64,000 bases of DNA from Nodularia sp. NIES-3585 (GCF_002218065.1 NZ_BDUB01000001.1:1992711-2056710), one strand, 5' to 3'; positions 1 to 6,866 are shown, counted from the stretch's first letter. Made by a program: numbers and translations. The notes: generated from the letters alone by a model not told the origin.

Positions 1-2
1 AA

Positions 3-137
3 CAGTTTTCAGGATTAATTTTTGGACATCAACTGGGTGGCACAATTGGTCAATTCGTTAAAGATTTAGAATTGATAGCAAAGGCTTCAGATATTGAGGA
101 ATGGATCAATGCAGTTGAGTATATTCCCTTCAAGTGA
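3..137 (+). CDS. C-terminal end of an unrecognised protein (5'-truncated by window edge)
   Basis: An open frame enters from the left edge and ends at TGA 135-137, giving 44 residues that finish in AVEYIPFK. It contains a glycine-rich stretch (GLIFGHQLGGTIGQF) and then an acidic, Trp-containing tail. Nothing in this fragment identifies a family. It is the only frame open across this stretch, which is the main argument that it is coding. It lies just upstream of the toxin-antitoxin island and could be its chromosomal neighbour or part of it. Confidence 0.4.
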   Translation, partial: QFSGLIFGHQLGGTIGQFVKDLELIAKASDIEEWINAVEYIPFK

Positions 138-161
138 GAGTAGCGGAGCATGGCTTAAGAT

Positions 162-181
162 TCTTTAGCCATTCCTTAACT
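162..181. repeat. 20-bp direct repeat, left copy (partner at 2588-2607)
   Basis: The sequence tctttagccattccttaact occurs here and again, identically, at 2588-2607, where its first bases are the last codons and stop of an orphan hicB gene. The two copies bracket the whole toxin-antitoxin island. The left copy is therefore probably the leftover tail of a second hicB-like gene or a recombination scar. Confidence 0.75.
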
Positions 182-221
182 TGCTATAAAGAGAGAGTTA
201 ATCCTATAAATCCTGATTAAA

Positions 222-298
222 ACAATTGTAAATCAGGATTTACCAAATGATAAAATGTAAAAATTGCTCTCACAAAATAGAGGAAATAATCATGAAAA
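222..298 (+). repeat. 77-bp duplicated leader upstream of hicB (copy 1)
   Basis: This stretch aligns without gaps to 865-941, with identity over most positions, including the common core attgctctcacaaaatagag and the start codon context catgaaaa. Each copy ends at the start of an antitoxin gene (hicB at 292, a VapB-like gene at 935). The segment therefore probably carries the promoter and ribosome-binding site that both modules inherited by duplication. The gagg at about 280-283 in this copy is a good Shine-Dalgarno sequence. Confidence 0.75.
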
Positions 299-501
299 AT
301 AAAGAGTTTTACGTTGTAATTGAACGGGACGAAGACGGAATATATATTGGTGAAGTTCCACAACTTAAAGCTTGCTATAGCCAAGGAGAAACTATTGATG
401 AACTTATGCAAAATATCCGCGAAGTAATTGAAATGTGCCTTGAAGAATTACAAGAAGATTCAACAACCGAGTTTATTGGTGTGCATAAGATGGTGATCTA
501 A
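292..501 (+). CDS. hicB: HicB-family antitoxin
   Basis: A 69-residue protein starting MKNKEFYVVIERDEDG. It has the HicB fold signature: a beta strand with (E/D)RDEDG, then a (V/C)PxLxxCxSQGET segment and an amphipathic helix with EVIEMCLEE. HicB proteins neutralise the HicA mRNA interferase and repress their own promoter. The ATG at 292 is preferred over an upstream in-frame start at 247 because a gagg ribosome-binding site lies 8 nt before it. Its stop overlaps the start of hicA by 1 nt. HicB-before-HicA is the reverse of the order in many hicAB loci but is common. No C-terminal DNA-binding domain is present, so autoregulation may need another factor. Confidence 0.88.
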   Translation: MKNKEFYVVIERDEDGIYIGEVPQLKACYSQGETIDELMQNIREVIEMCLEELQEDSTTEFIGVHKMVI

Positions 502-728
502 TGGCAAAACTACCAAACCCAACGGGAGAAGAACTTATTGCTGCGCTGCAAAAAATAGGATTCTGCGTAATCAGGCAAAAAGGCAGCCATGTACGGATGA
601 AACATGAAGATAATAGAGTTGTTTCTATCCCCGTTCATGCTGGTAAGACAATTGGCAAGGGGCTATTATTAAAAATTCTTCGAGATACGGACTTATCTAA
701 AGATGAATTACTGGATATTTTAAGGTAA
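501..728 (+). CDS. hicA: HicA-family mRNA interferase toxin
   Basis: A 75-residue protein with the HicA (YcfA) dsRBD-like fold: an N-terminal helix, then GFCVIRQKGSHVRMKHED with the catalytic histidine in GSHVRM, and a C-terminal PVHAGKTIGKGLLLKILRD helix. HicA cleaves mRNA independently of the ribosome and is held inactive by HicB. It starts on the last base of the hicB stop, indicating translational coupling. All recognisable family motifs are intact, so the pair is probably functional. Immediately downstream lies the decayed tail of a PIN-domain gene (736-801), so hicBA appears to occupy the place of an older vapBC module. Confidence 0.9.
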   Translation: MAKLPNPTGEELIAALQKIGFCVIRQKGSHVRMKHEDNRVVSIPVHAGKTIGKGLLLKILRDTDLSKDELLDILR

Positions 729-735
729 TAAAATT

Positions 736-801
736 GTTCTCACCACTAATCGTTTATGGGGTAGCCTGAGCGTGGGCATTGAAATTCGAGTAGTGCGTTA
801 G
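736..801 (+). pseudogene. Remnant: last ~21 codons of a PIN-domain toxin (vapC copy 1)
   Basis: The frame VLTTNRLWGSLSVGIEIRVV followed by arginine and a stop matches the C-terminus of the decayed vapC at 1488-1553 almost residue for residue. The DNA similarity continues about 45 bp beyond the stop into the shared 3' flank. No start or catalytic part is present. It is best explained as the truncated end of a duplicated vapC whose body was replaced by hicBA. Confidence 0.8.
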
Positions 802-864
802 TGCTTAGGTTTTGCTCGTGGTAGCGATCGCACCAGTGCTAATTTATTATTTGTCACAAACTAT

Positions 865-941
865 ACAATTGTAAATCAAGATTTAGCAAATGATAGAATA
901 TGAAAATTGCTCTCACAAAATAGAGTAAAAAATCATGAAAA
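865..941 (+). repeat. 77-bp duplicated leader (copy 2), upstream of vapB-like gene
   Basis: Gap-free partner of 222-298. In this copy the gagg of the first becomes gagt, so its ribosome-binding site looks weaker. It leads into the antitoxin gene at 935. Confidence 0.75.
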
Positions 942-1177
942 CATTAGAAATAATTGTCACCATAACCAGCGATGGCAAATTGTTAGTCAATTCTCCAGTA
1001 GATATGCCAGTGGGTGAATATAATGCTGTGCTTGTGCTAGATGAAAAATCAATCGATGAGCCAGTTCAGATATCTGTCAAAAATGCTCAAAATCTTTTCA
1101 GGCAATATATTCCTGCTAATAAAAAACTTTCTGAAGAGTTGATTCAGGAGCGAAGATTGGAGGCTTTGAGTGAGTGA
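935..1177 (+). CDS. VapB-like antitoxin of a decayed PIN-toxin module
   Basis: An 80-residue protein. The N-terminal half is beta-rich (ITSDGKLLVNSPVDMPVGEY), like the AbrB/VapB-type or related swapped-hairpin antitoxins. The C-terminal half is charged and helical (KKLSEELIQERRLEALSE), as expected for a toxin-wrapping tail. The assignment rests mainly on context: its last codons overlap the start of a PIN-domain gene (1170 or 1185). That toxin carries a nonsense codon, so this antitoxin may now be an orphan. Exact family membership is uncertain. Confidence 0.6.
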   Translation: MKTLEIIVTITSDGKLLVNSPVDMPVGEYNAVLVLDEKSIDEPVQISVKNAQNLFRQYIPANKKLSEELIQERRLEALSE

Positions 1178-1553
1178 GGTTGTCATGGATGCATCTGCTG
1201 TTTTAGCTTTGCTCAATTAAGAAACTGGTAGCGAAGAAATTTCGCAGTTTATTGGCAATGCAGCTATTAGTGCTGTCAACTTATCCGAGGTTATAGCCAA
1301 GTTAGCAGAAGCAGGAATCCCGGCAGAAGATATTAGGCAAATTCTTGGCAATCTAAATCTTGAAGTTATTCCTTTTAATGAAGAACAAGCATTGAAGGCT
1401 GGAATGATGCGTCCAGCTACTAAATCAATCGGACTTTCATTTAGCGATCGCGCTTGTCTGGCATTAGGTATTTTTCTTAACCAACCTGTTCTCACCACTG
1501 ATCGCTTATTGGGTAGCCTGAGCGTGGGAAGAGAAATTCGAGTAGTGCGTTAG
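1170..1553 (+). pseudogene. vapC-like PIN-domain toxin, inactivated by an in-frame stop
   Basis: Reading from GTG 1170 (or ATG 1185) gives MDASAVLALLN, then a TAA stop at 1218-1220. The same frame then continues with ETGSEEISQFIGNAAISAVN and a full PIN-domain body ending GREIRVVR at 1553. The first catalytic Asp (MDAS), the central Glu (NLSEV), and the later acidic residues (FSDRAC, TTDRLL) are all visible, so only the nonsense codon appears broken. A single C-to-T change from CAA would produce it. PIN toxins are Mg-dependent ribonucleases that cleave tRNA or rRNA. The 3' end is duplicated at 736-801. Confidence 0.85.
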
Positions 1554-1654
1554 TGCTTAGGTGTTGCTCGTCGTAGACATTGCACAAATGCTAATTTGTC
1601 AGTTCTCCTAAATTATAATAAGACAGCGCAAAGGTAAATGAGACGTGGATTGCC

Positions 1655-1876
1655 ATGCTAAAAAGTTATGAAGCTATTTATGAAAACGGTCAAGTAACAT
1701 GGGTATCGGAACAGCCCCAAGTTAATGCTGCTCGTGTGATTGTCACTATTCTAGAAGAAACTTTCCCATCGACAAAACGACGCACTCCCCCAGCCTCTAT
1801 TGCTGGTAAGGGAAAAACTTTGGGAGATATTATCAGTCCTATTGTTAACGAAGAAGAGTGGGAATGTCTGAAGTAA
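1655..1876 (+). CDS. Antitoxin of a PIN-toxin pair (AF2212-like N-terminus)
   Basis: A 73-residue protein starting MLKSYEAIYENGQVTWVSEQ, which resembles the short AF2212/DUF104-like antitoxin fold (a beta-rich head with a YENGxV motif). A positively charged and then acidic tail ends DIISPIVNEEEWECLK. It overlaps the downstream VapC gene by 13 nt. A relative with the same N-terminal motif lies at 6603-6866, where it is paired with a ParE-type toxin. Its role as neutraliser is inferred from the overlap and size. Confidence 0.72.
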   Translation: MLKSYEAIYENGQVTWVSEQPQVNAARVIVTILEETFPSTKRRTPPASIAGKGKTLGDIISPIVNEEEWECLK

Positions 1877-2265
1877 TAGTCCTCGATACCCATATCTGGT
1901 TCTGGTTTGTTACTCAAGATTTTGCACGATTTCCAACTCGGTGGAGAGAAGCTATCGAAACGGCTGGACAGGTTGGTGTTTCGGTAGTTTCTTGCTACGA
2001 AATTGCATTGGCACAACACCGAGGAAGACTGGAATTACCCTGTGCGGCTAATCAATGGTTTCAGGATGCCTTACAGCCCACAGACATTACATTGTTTCCC
2101 TTGAGTGCGGAAATTGCGTGCCGTGCTGTAGAGTTATCTCCAATCCATAAAGATCCATTTGACCGCTTGATTATTGCTACAGCACTGGAATATAAAGCAA
2201 AATTAGCCAGTGTTGATGGCTTGTTCTCTAAATATCCTGAACTTGAAACTCATTTAATGAAATAG
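1864..2265 (+). CDS. vapC: VapC-family PIN-domain ribonuclease toxin
   Basis: A 133-residue PIN-domain protein. The first catalytic Asp is in VLDTHIWFW, the conserved Glu in SCYEIALAQHRGRLEL, and the third acidic site in HKDPFDRLIIATALE, with a final Asp in LASVDGLFSKY. All four metal-binding acidic positions are present, so it should be active. ATG 1864 is preferred to the GTG at 1858 because the purine-rich gaagaagagtggg precedes it. It overlaps its antitoxin. The DTHIW/DPFDR pattern places it in the bacterial PIN group often annotated as VapC51-like, a different lineage from the decayed vapC just upstream. Confidence 0.88.
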   Translation: MSEVIVLDTHIWFWFVTQDFARFPTRWREAIETAGQVGVSVVSCYEIALAQHRGRLELPCAANQWFQDALQPTDITLFPLSAEIACRAVELSPIHKDPFDRLIIATALEYKAKLASVDGLFSKYPELETHLMK

Positions 2266-2405
2266 TGCCTTATTGTATCTTAACGTAGGTATAACTCTAT
2301 TTTTCTATATTACATTTGCAAGTGCGTAGTCGTAGCGATCGCTTGATATTGCTAAAATAAAAAACGGTAAAGTATGGTTAAATATCACATCCCTCCAGCC
2401 TAAGC

Positions 2406-2594
2406 ATGAAGTTTAATGTCACACTTGACCGAGATGAAGACGGTATTTGGATTGTAGAATGTCCAAGTATTCCTGGGTGTGTCAGTCAAGGTCAAACACG
2501 GGAACAAGCCCTGAACAACATTGAGGATGCGATCGCCGCTTGTCTTGAAGTTCGTGCAGAACGAGGTATGCCACTCACCGTAGAGACTCTTTAG
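2406..2594 (+). CDS. Orphan HicB-family antitoxin
   Basis: A 62-residue HicB-like protein: MKFNVTLDRDEDGIWIVECP, then SIPGCVSQGQTREQALNNIEDAIAACLE (about residues 21-48). The (D)RDEDGxW and PGCxSQGxT motifs are diagnostic. No hicA follows; the next gene is rseP. It is therefore either a solitary regulator or half of a broken pair. Its 3' end carries the 20-bp repeat also found at 162-181, which suggests that a hicB copy once sat at the left end too. Confidence 0.82.
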   Translation: MKFNVTLDRDEDGIWIVECPSIPGCVSQGQTREQALNNIEDAIAACLEVRAERGMPLTVETL

Positions 2595-2607
2595 CCATTC
2601 CTTAACT
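2588..2607. repeat. 20-bp direct repeat, right copy
   Basis: Perfect copy of 162-181. Here it spans the last codons and stop of the orphan hicB. Confidence 0.75.
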
Positions 2608-2651
2608 ATTACAATAAGAATAATATCCGAATTTTGTGACTAATTTACTCT

Positions 2652-3749
2652 ATGTCAATTTTAGCAGCGATCGCAGTCTTGGCTGTTCTGATCTTGGTAC
2701 ACGAGTTGGGACACTTTACCGCAGCTCGTTCACAAGGTATTCTCGTTAACCGCTTTTCTTTAGGATTCGGCCCGGTTCTTTGGAAGTACCAAGGACCACA
2801 AACCGAATATGCTATCCGTCTCTTTCCCTTGGGCGGTTTTGTCGGCTTTCCCGACGATGACCCAGATAGCGATATTCCCCCCAATGACCCAAATTTGCTG
2901 CGTAACCGTCCCATTTTCGACCGGGCGATTGTCATTAGTGCAGGAGTCATCGCAAATTTAATCTTTGCCTATTTCCTCTTGGTAACTCAGGTGAGTCTCA
3001 TCGGTATAGGACAAGCTAGCGCACCAGGAGTTTTAATTCAACAGCTAGCACCAGAAGTCAGTGCTGTAGCTACCGAAGCTGGAATAAAACCAGGAGATGT
3101 CATCTTATCAGCTGATCAAAGAGAATTTGGTACGGCGCTGCAAGAAATTGAAGCTTTCAGAGACATCATTAAAAATAGTCCAGGTCAGTCTGTGCAACTA
3201 GAAATTGCCCGTGGCAACCAAAGGCTGTCAGTCAATGTAGTTCCTGAAGATAAAGCAGCAGGAGGTAGTATTGGTATCGGACTTGCTCCCAATGGTGAAG
3301 TTGTTCGCCGTCCAGTTAATAATCTGGGAACAGCCTTTAATATTGGGGCTACCGAATTTCAGCGACTTGTCACCCTAACATTTAAAGGGTTTGGGCAATT
3401 AATCACTAATTTCGGCGAAACTGCGAGTCAGGTTGCAGGACCGATTAAAATTGTGCAAATTGGCTCCAATATTGCCCAAAATGATACAGGTGGTCTGTTC
3501 TTCTTTGCCGCTTTAATTAGCATTAACTTGGCAATTATCAATATCTTGCCTTTACCAGCTTTAGACGGCGGACAACTGGCATTTTTGTTGATTGAAGGTG
3601 TGCGTGGTAAGCCATTACCTAACCGCATTCAAGAAGGTGTGATGCAAACTGGCTTAGTGCTACTTTTAGGATTAGGCATTTTTCTGATTGTCAAAGAAAC
3701 TAGTCAGTTAACTTCTCAGTTAGATTGGGTGCAAAAATTATTCCAGTGA
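2652..3749 (+). CDS. rseP: RseP/site-2-protease family intramembrane zinc metalloprotease
   Basis: A 365-residue RIP metalloprotease. The zinc-binding HELGH is at residues 17-21 in the first membrane helix, and the second active-site segment NILPLPALDGG is at about residues 298-307 in a late membrane helix. A PDZ domain lies between (about residues 120-215, with GIKPGDVILSADQ). Enzymes of this family cut membrane-bound anti-sigma factors or other transmembrane substrates within the bilayer. Length and motif order are typical of cyanobacterial RseP. It overlaps nth by 4 nt, so the two are likely co-transcribed. Confidence 0.96.
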   Translation: MSILAAIAVLAVLILVHELGHFTAARSQGILVNRFSLGFGPVLWKYQGPQTEYAIRLFPLGGFVGFPDDDPDSDIPPNDPNLLRNRPIFDRAIVISAGVIANLIFAYFLLVTQVSLIGIGQASAPGVLIQQLAPEVSAVATEAGIKPGDVILSADQREFGTALQEIEAFRDIIKNSPGQSVQLEIARGNQRLSVNVVPEDKAAGGSIGIGLAPNGEVVRRPVNNLGTAFNIGATEFQRLVTLTFKGFGQLITNFGETASQVAGPIKIVQIGSNIAQNDTGGLFFFAALISINLAIINILPLPALDGGQLAFLLIEGVRGKPLPNRIQEGVMQTGLVLLLGLGIFLIVKETSQLTSQLDWVQKLFQ

Positions 3750-4405
3750 GTGTTAGCCGAAAATCGCCCTCTCAGAAGCAACGGGCTTTAGAAATTCTCG
3801 CCCGTTTGCAGCGTCTTTATCCAGATGCAACTTGCTCTTTGAATTACTCAACGCCAGTCCAACTGCTCGTAGCAACTATTCTCTCCGCCCAGTGTACAGA
3901 TGAGCGAGTCAATAAAGTCACACCAGCTTTATTTGAGCGGTTTCCTGATGCGGCTAGTTTAGCTAATGCTGACTTAGAAGAGTTAGAAAATTTGGTGCGT
4001 TCTACGGGTTTTTATCGTAATAAGGCGAAGAATATTCAAGGGGCTTGTCGGATGATTGTCAGCGATTTTGACTCTGTAGTTCCCAACCAAATGGAGCAAT
4101 TGTTGCAGCTTCCAGGTGTGGCGCGCAAAACTGGCAATGTCGTTCTAGCTCATGCTTATGGTATTAATGCTGGGGTGACGGTAGATACTCACGTTAAGCG
4201 TTTGAGCCAACGCTTGGGTTTAACTAAATTTCCTGACCCGATTCGGATTGAGAAAGATTTAATCAAGTTGTTACCCCAACCAGATTGGGAAAATTGGTCA
4301 ATTCGGTTGATTTATCACGGTCGTGCTGTTTGTAAAGCCCGTTCTCCTGTCTGTGAGGCTTGTGATCTGAGTGATTTATGCCCCACGGCTGGGAAAACAT
4401 TGTGA
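3746..4405 (+). CDS. nth: Endonuclease III (DNA glycosylase/AP lyase)
   Basis: A 219-residue base-excision repair enzyme that removes oxidised pyrimidines and nicks abasic sites. The helix-hairpin-helix LLQLPGVARKTGNVVL contains the catalytic Lys, and VDTHVKRL contains the catalytic Asp. The C-terminal 4Fe-4S loop is complete: CKARSPVCEACDLSDLC (C-X6-C-X2-C-X5-C). GTG 3746 is chosen as start because it overlaps the rseP stop as GTGA. An in-frame TTG at 3725 would add 7 residues inside rseP. Confidence 0.96.
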   Translation: MSVSRKSPSQKQRALEILARLQRLYPDATCSLNYSTPVQLLVATILSAQCTDERVNKVTPALFERFPDAASLANADLEELENLVRSTGFYRNKAKNIQGACRMIVSDFDSVVPNQMEQLLQLPGVARKTGNVVLAHAYGINAGVTVDTHVKRLSQRLGLTKFPDPIRIEKDLIKLLPQPDWENWSIRLIYHGRAVCKARSPVCEACDLSDLCPTAGKTL

Positions 4406-4491
4406 GCAGGACAAGGGAAATAAAATATCCCTATAATTGATGGCGACACGGTAAGATGGAAAATGCTGTCTTTAAATCTGTTAGAGAGTTT

Positions 4492-4794
4492 ATGGCAAAA
4501 AAGAGTATGATTGAGCGCGAAAAAAAACGCGCCAAGTTGGTAGAAAAGTACGCTGACAAGCGAGAAGCGTTATTGGAAGAGTTCAAAAGCGCTGTATCTC
4601 CTTTGGATAAGTTGGAAGTTCACCGGAAAATTCAACAGCTACCCCGGAATAGTGCGCCGACTCGTCACCGCAATCGCTGCTGGGTAACTGGTCGTCCTAG
4701 AGGTGTCTACAGTGACTTTGGGCTATCTCGGAACGTGCTACGGGAATGGGCGCATCAAGGTCTTTTACCTGGTGTGGTCAAGTCTAGCTGGTAG
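4492..4794 (+). CDS. rpsN: 30S ribosomal protein S14
   Basis: A 100-residue S14 of the long, zinc-free type (no CXXC pairs), starting [13 protein letters not shown] and ending LPGVVKSSW. The signature [20 protein letters not shown] is at about residues 59-78. It assembles into the head of the 30S subunit. An upstream ATG at 4456 is open, but the internal ATG at 4492, preceded by agagag, matches the universal S14 N-terminus. It is transcribed alone here, not within a large ribosomal operon, as is usual in cyanobacteria. Confidence 0.97.
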   Translation: MAKKSMIEREKKRAKLVEKYADKREALLEEFKSAVSPLDKLEVHRKIQQLPRNSAPTRHRNRCWVTGRPRGVYSDFGLSRNVLREWAHQGLLPGVVKSSW

Positions 4795-4798
4795 TGGT

Positions 4799-4831
4799 TG
4801 GTCATTAGTTTGGATAAAGAACTAATGACCA
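4799..4831 (+). terminator. Hairpin after rpsN
   Basis: tggtcattagtt and aactaatgacca form a perfect 12-bp stem around a 9-nt loop, beginning a few bases after the rpsN stop. There is no long T run, so it may also act as an mRNA-stabilising 3' hairpin between the convergent genes. Confidence 0.6.
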
Positions 4832-4839
4832 CAGCAAAG

Positions 4840-5169
4840 CTATTCTCCACAGCAACGGTCTATGCCTAGACTGTCTAAGAGTAGATCGCTGACGGCGTTG
4901 GCGATCGCAAACTCTCCATAAAAACTTTTGGAAAAGTCAAATGCCTGCATCTCTGTAACAATGGCTATAACTAGAGATCCCAGGTCGTTTTCTCCTTCCA
5001 TGCGTTGTCGGACAAATATTTGCGCCGCACGTTGGGCTATTTTTTGATTGACTATTTCGGGTAAGAATTCTGTGTCTAGCCACCGTAATAATCGGTCTTG
5101 CAACCATTGTCCTTCTAGATCGGGGTTGTTGGAGGGTGGTAAGGTGATGGGTGGAATTGCTTCGGTCAT
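4840..5169 (-). CDS. Conserved small cyanobacterial protein of unknown function
   Basis: A 109-residue protein starting MTEAIPPITLPPSNNPDLEG. The N-terminus is proline-rich. The rest is predicted helical, with LLRWLDTEFLPEIVNQKIAQ and a hydrophobic C-terminal region SFYGEFAIANAVSDLLLDSLG ending in two cysteines. There is no signal peptide or clear membrane helix. I do not recognise an enzymatic motif. It faces rpsN, and its start has a poly-A tract upstream (the T run at 5171-5180 on the plus strand). An open overlapping minus frame (4937-5389) is rejected in favour of this one. Confidence 0.65.
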   Translation of the reverse strand: MTEAIPPITLPPSNNPDLEGQWLQDRLLRWLDTEFLPEIVNQKIAQRAAQIFVRQRMEGENDLGSLVIAIVTEMQAFDFSKSFYGEFAIANAVSDLLLDSLGIDRCCGE

Positions 5170-5180
5170 CTTTTTTTTTT

Positions 5181-5223
5181 AACGCAAAGGTACGCTGAGG
5201 GAAACGCAAAGGTACGCTGAGGG
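5181..5223. repeat. Two tandem copies of a 21-bp unit
   Basis: aacgcaaaggtacgctgaggg occurs at 5181-5201 and again at 5203-5223. It sits in the divergent promoter region between the 109-residue unknown and aat. Units of this type (related to 'ctttgcgccctttgcg' repeats) are common between Nostocales genes. Confidence 0.8.
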
Positions 5224-5257
5224 TGTTTTTCTCAGGGTTTTGGGATTTTGCTGAATT

Positions 5258-5833
5258 ATGCAATATGATGTCGCTGCTATTATTCGGGGTTATGCTCAAG
5301 GTTATTTTCTCATGGCTGATGATAATACAGGCCTGGGATGGTACGGAAGTCGCGATCGCACTTTGATTCCTTTGGATGAGCGATTTCACTACCCGAAGTC
5401 GTTACAGCGTGTTCTCAATCAAGAGCGTTTTACTGTGGCGATTAACCGTGACTTTCAGGGTGTGGTGGCTGGATGTGCTAATCGCGAAACTACTTGGATT
5501 TCACGAGAATTACAAGAGATTTACTGGTTACTTTACCAGAATGGTTACGCCTATAGTTTTGAAACTTGGCAAGGTGATGAACTGGCTGGGGGTATTTTAG
5601 GGCTGGTGATTGGCGGTGCTTTTATTGGTGAGTCGATGTTTTACCACATTACTGAAGGCTCCAAAGTAGCTATGGTTAAGTTGGTGGAAAGGTTACGCCA
5701 AAAGCAATTTGTACTATTTGATGCCCAAATGATGAATCCCCATTTAGAAAGATTTGGCGCTTATGGGATTAGGGATGATGAGTATCAAGCCTTACTTCAA
5801 AAGGCGTTGCAACGTAGTTGTTATTTAATGTAA
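5258..5833 (+). CDS. aat: Leucyl/phenylalanyl-tRNA-protein transferase
   Basis: A 191-residue enzyme that adds Leu or Phe from aminoacyl-tRNA to proteins with N-terminal Arg or Lys, marking them for ClpAP/ClpS degradation (N-degron pathway). Family motifs are GYFLMAD near the N-terminus (the family has GxFPM), [44 protein letters not shown] (with the GESMF core at about residues 125-129), and [14 protein letters not shown]. Length is slightly shorter than the E. coli protein but typical for cyanobacteria. Confidence 0.95.
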   Translation: MQYDVAAIIRGYAQGYFLMADDNTGLGWYGSRDRTLIPLDERFHYPKSLQRVLNQERFTVAINRDFQGVVAGCANRETTWISRELQEIYWLLYQNGYAYSFETWQGDELAGGILGLVIGGAFIGESMFYHITEGSKVAMVKLVERLRQKQFVLFDAQMMNPHLERFGAYGIRDDEYQALLQKALQRSCYLM

Positions 5834-5923
5834 AGATTTGGATTTTCCTTGAACTTAATGATAGCGATACAATTTACTTAAATTCTTAATCTGTTTCCAT
5901 TTCAGAGGTCATAGCCAAATCAC

Positions 5924-6151
5924 ATGAATACCCTCGAAGAAGTGCTAGAAACCGCTTTACAATTACCCTACGAACAGCAGGAAATGCTGATCAAAATTCT
6001 GCAAAACCGCCACCATGAAAGTCGTCGGGCAGAAATTGCTGCTGATGCTCAACAAAGCTTGGCTGATTTCCATGCAGACAAATTTCAACCCCAGTCAGCA
6101 GAGGATGTGGTTACTGCATTGCGTCAGTCTTTGCAAGAGCCAGACGCATGA
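5924..6151 (+). CDS. Putative antitoxin upstream of a disrupted RelE-type toxin
   Basis: A 75-residue, mainly helical and acidic protein: MNTLEEVLETALQLPYEQQE, then a basic patch RRAEIAADAQQ and an acidic tail ending LQEPDA. This matches the small cyanobacterial antitoxins encoded just ahead of RelE/ParE toxins. Its stop overlaps the toxin start as ATGA (6148-6151). Because the toxin is interrupted by an inserted element, this antitoxin probably now stands alone. Confidence 0.65.
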   Translation: MNTLEEVLETALQLPYEQQEMLIKILQNRHHESRRAEIAADAQQSLADFHADKFQPQSAEDVVTALRQSLQEPDA

Positions 6152-6537
6152 GAGCGTTGGTTTTGACACCCAAATTCAAAAGGGAGCAACGCGATTTTGT
6201 GAGGTGCAAAAAATTTGTCATATAAGTTACCTGGGTATTGAGCGATCGCTACCTAGAAAAGGTAAAAATAGAGAACTTCGACCAGGGTTTATTAGGAAAC
6301 AGCCCTGGTAATTGAGATATAAAATCTGATCTCACATTTTCGCGTTGCTCCCAATTCAAAAGGGCATTCCGCAAGTTTGTGAAGCGAAACGCTGACCTCC
6401 AGCAACGCATTGAAGAAACTCTTCAACAAGCTGAACAGATACTGGAAGAAATGCCTGATCTTGAGGCAGATGATCTCAAAGCTGCACTAGAAATTTTGCA
6501 AACAAGCGAACCATTAGTTGAAATCCGTGGCGATTAG
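6148..6537 (+). pseudogene. RelE-like toxin gene split by a 171-bp element
   Basis: From ATG 6148 the frame reads MRALVLTPKFKR, which matches the start of cyanobacterial RelE-type toxins. It then enters the inserted element and stops at 6223-6225. Removing the element plus one target duplication (180 bp, a multiple of 3) restores a frame: MRALVLTPKFKRAFRKFVKR, continuing to a stop at 6535-6537, about 69 residues in all. The restored C-terminal part (AEQILEEMPDLEADDLKAAL) is unlike RelE and resembles the end of DUF433 proteins. The gene may therefore have been a truncated chimera before the insertion. Confidence 0.75.
6182..6352. mobile_element. 171-bp MITE-like element with perfect inverted ends and 9-bp target duplication
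   Basis: The left end GGGAGCAACGCGA (6182-6194) and the right end TCGCGTTGCTCCC (6340-6352) are exact reverse complements. Weaker complementarity extends further inwards (TTTTGTGAGGTGC against an AAAATGTGAGATC-type sequence). The element is flanked on both sides by the 9-bp sequence aattcaaaa (6173-6181 and 6353-6361), a clear target-site duplication. There is no transposase gene inside, so it must have been moved in trans. Confidence 0.9.
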
Positions 6538-6602
6538 CAGCGCGGGTGAATAAATTCTTGCAGCAACTAGAATGGAGAGAATTAGCAACCCAATAACAAC
6601 TC

Positions 6603-6866
6603 ATGCTAAAAACCATCGAAGGCATTTATCAAAATGGGCAAATTCAACTTACTGAGTTACCCCAAGACTTGAGCGATCGCACTCAAGTTCTCGTTACCTT
6701 TCTTGATCCTAGTAAAATTGATTCTAGCAAACTACGCCAATTGATTGATCATTTGGAGACAATTGCCGGTATTCAGCAAGGTTTTGAGGAACTCAACGCT
6801 GGTCAAACTCGCTCCATTGGAGATTTTGTTCAAGAAATGCAGCAAAAGTATGACATTTCAGGTTGA
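6603..6866 (+). CDS. Antitoxin of a ParE-type pair (AF2212-like N-terminus)
   Basis: An 87-residue protein starting MLKTIEGIYQNGQIQLTELP. The beta-rich head with (Y)xNGxI resembles AF2212-like antitoxins, followed by a helical region (SKLRQLIDHLETIAGIQQGF) and a tail IGDFVQEMQQKYDISG that could bind the toxin. It overlaps the ParE-like toxin gene by 17 nt. Its head is similar to the antitoxin at 1655-1876, which partners a PIN toxin. Confidence 0.72.
   Translation: MLKTIEGIYQNGQIQLTELPQDLSDRTQVLVTFLDPSKIDSSKLRQLIDHLETIAGIQQGFEELNAGQTRSIGDFVQEMQQKYDISG

Noticed and set aside
4937-5389. 150-codon minus-strand frame over the 109-residue gene and the aat start
   Set aside because: It overlaps two better genes in another frame, is low-complexity, and resembles no family.
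6015-6311. 98-codon plus-strand frame across the antitoxin, toxin remnant and element
   Set aside because: Out of frame with the antitoxin and the toxin, and it runs through the inserted element; composition is not protein-like.
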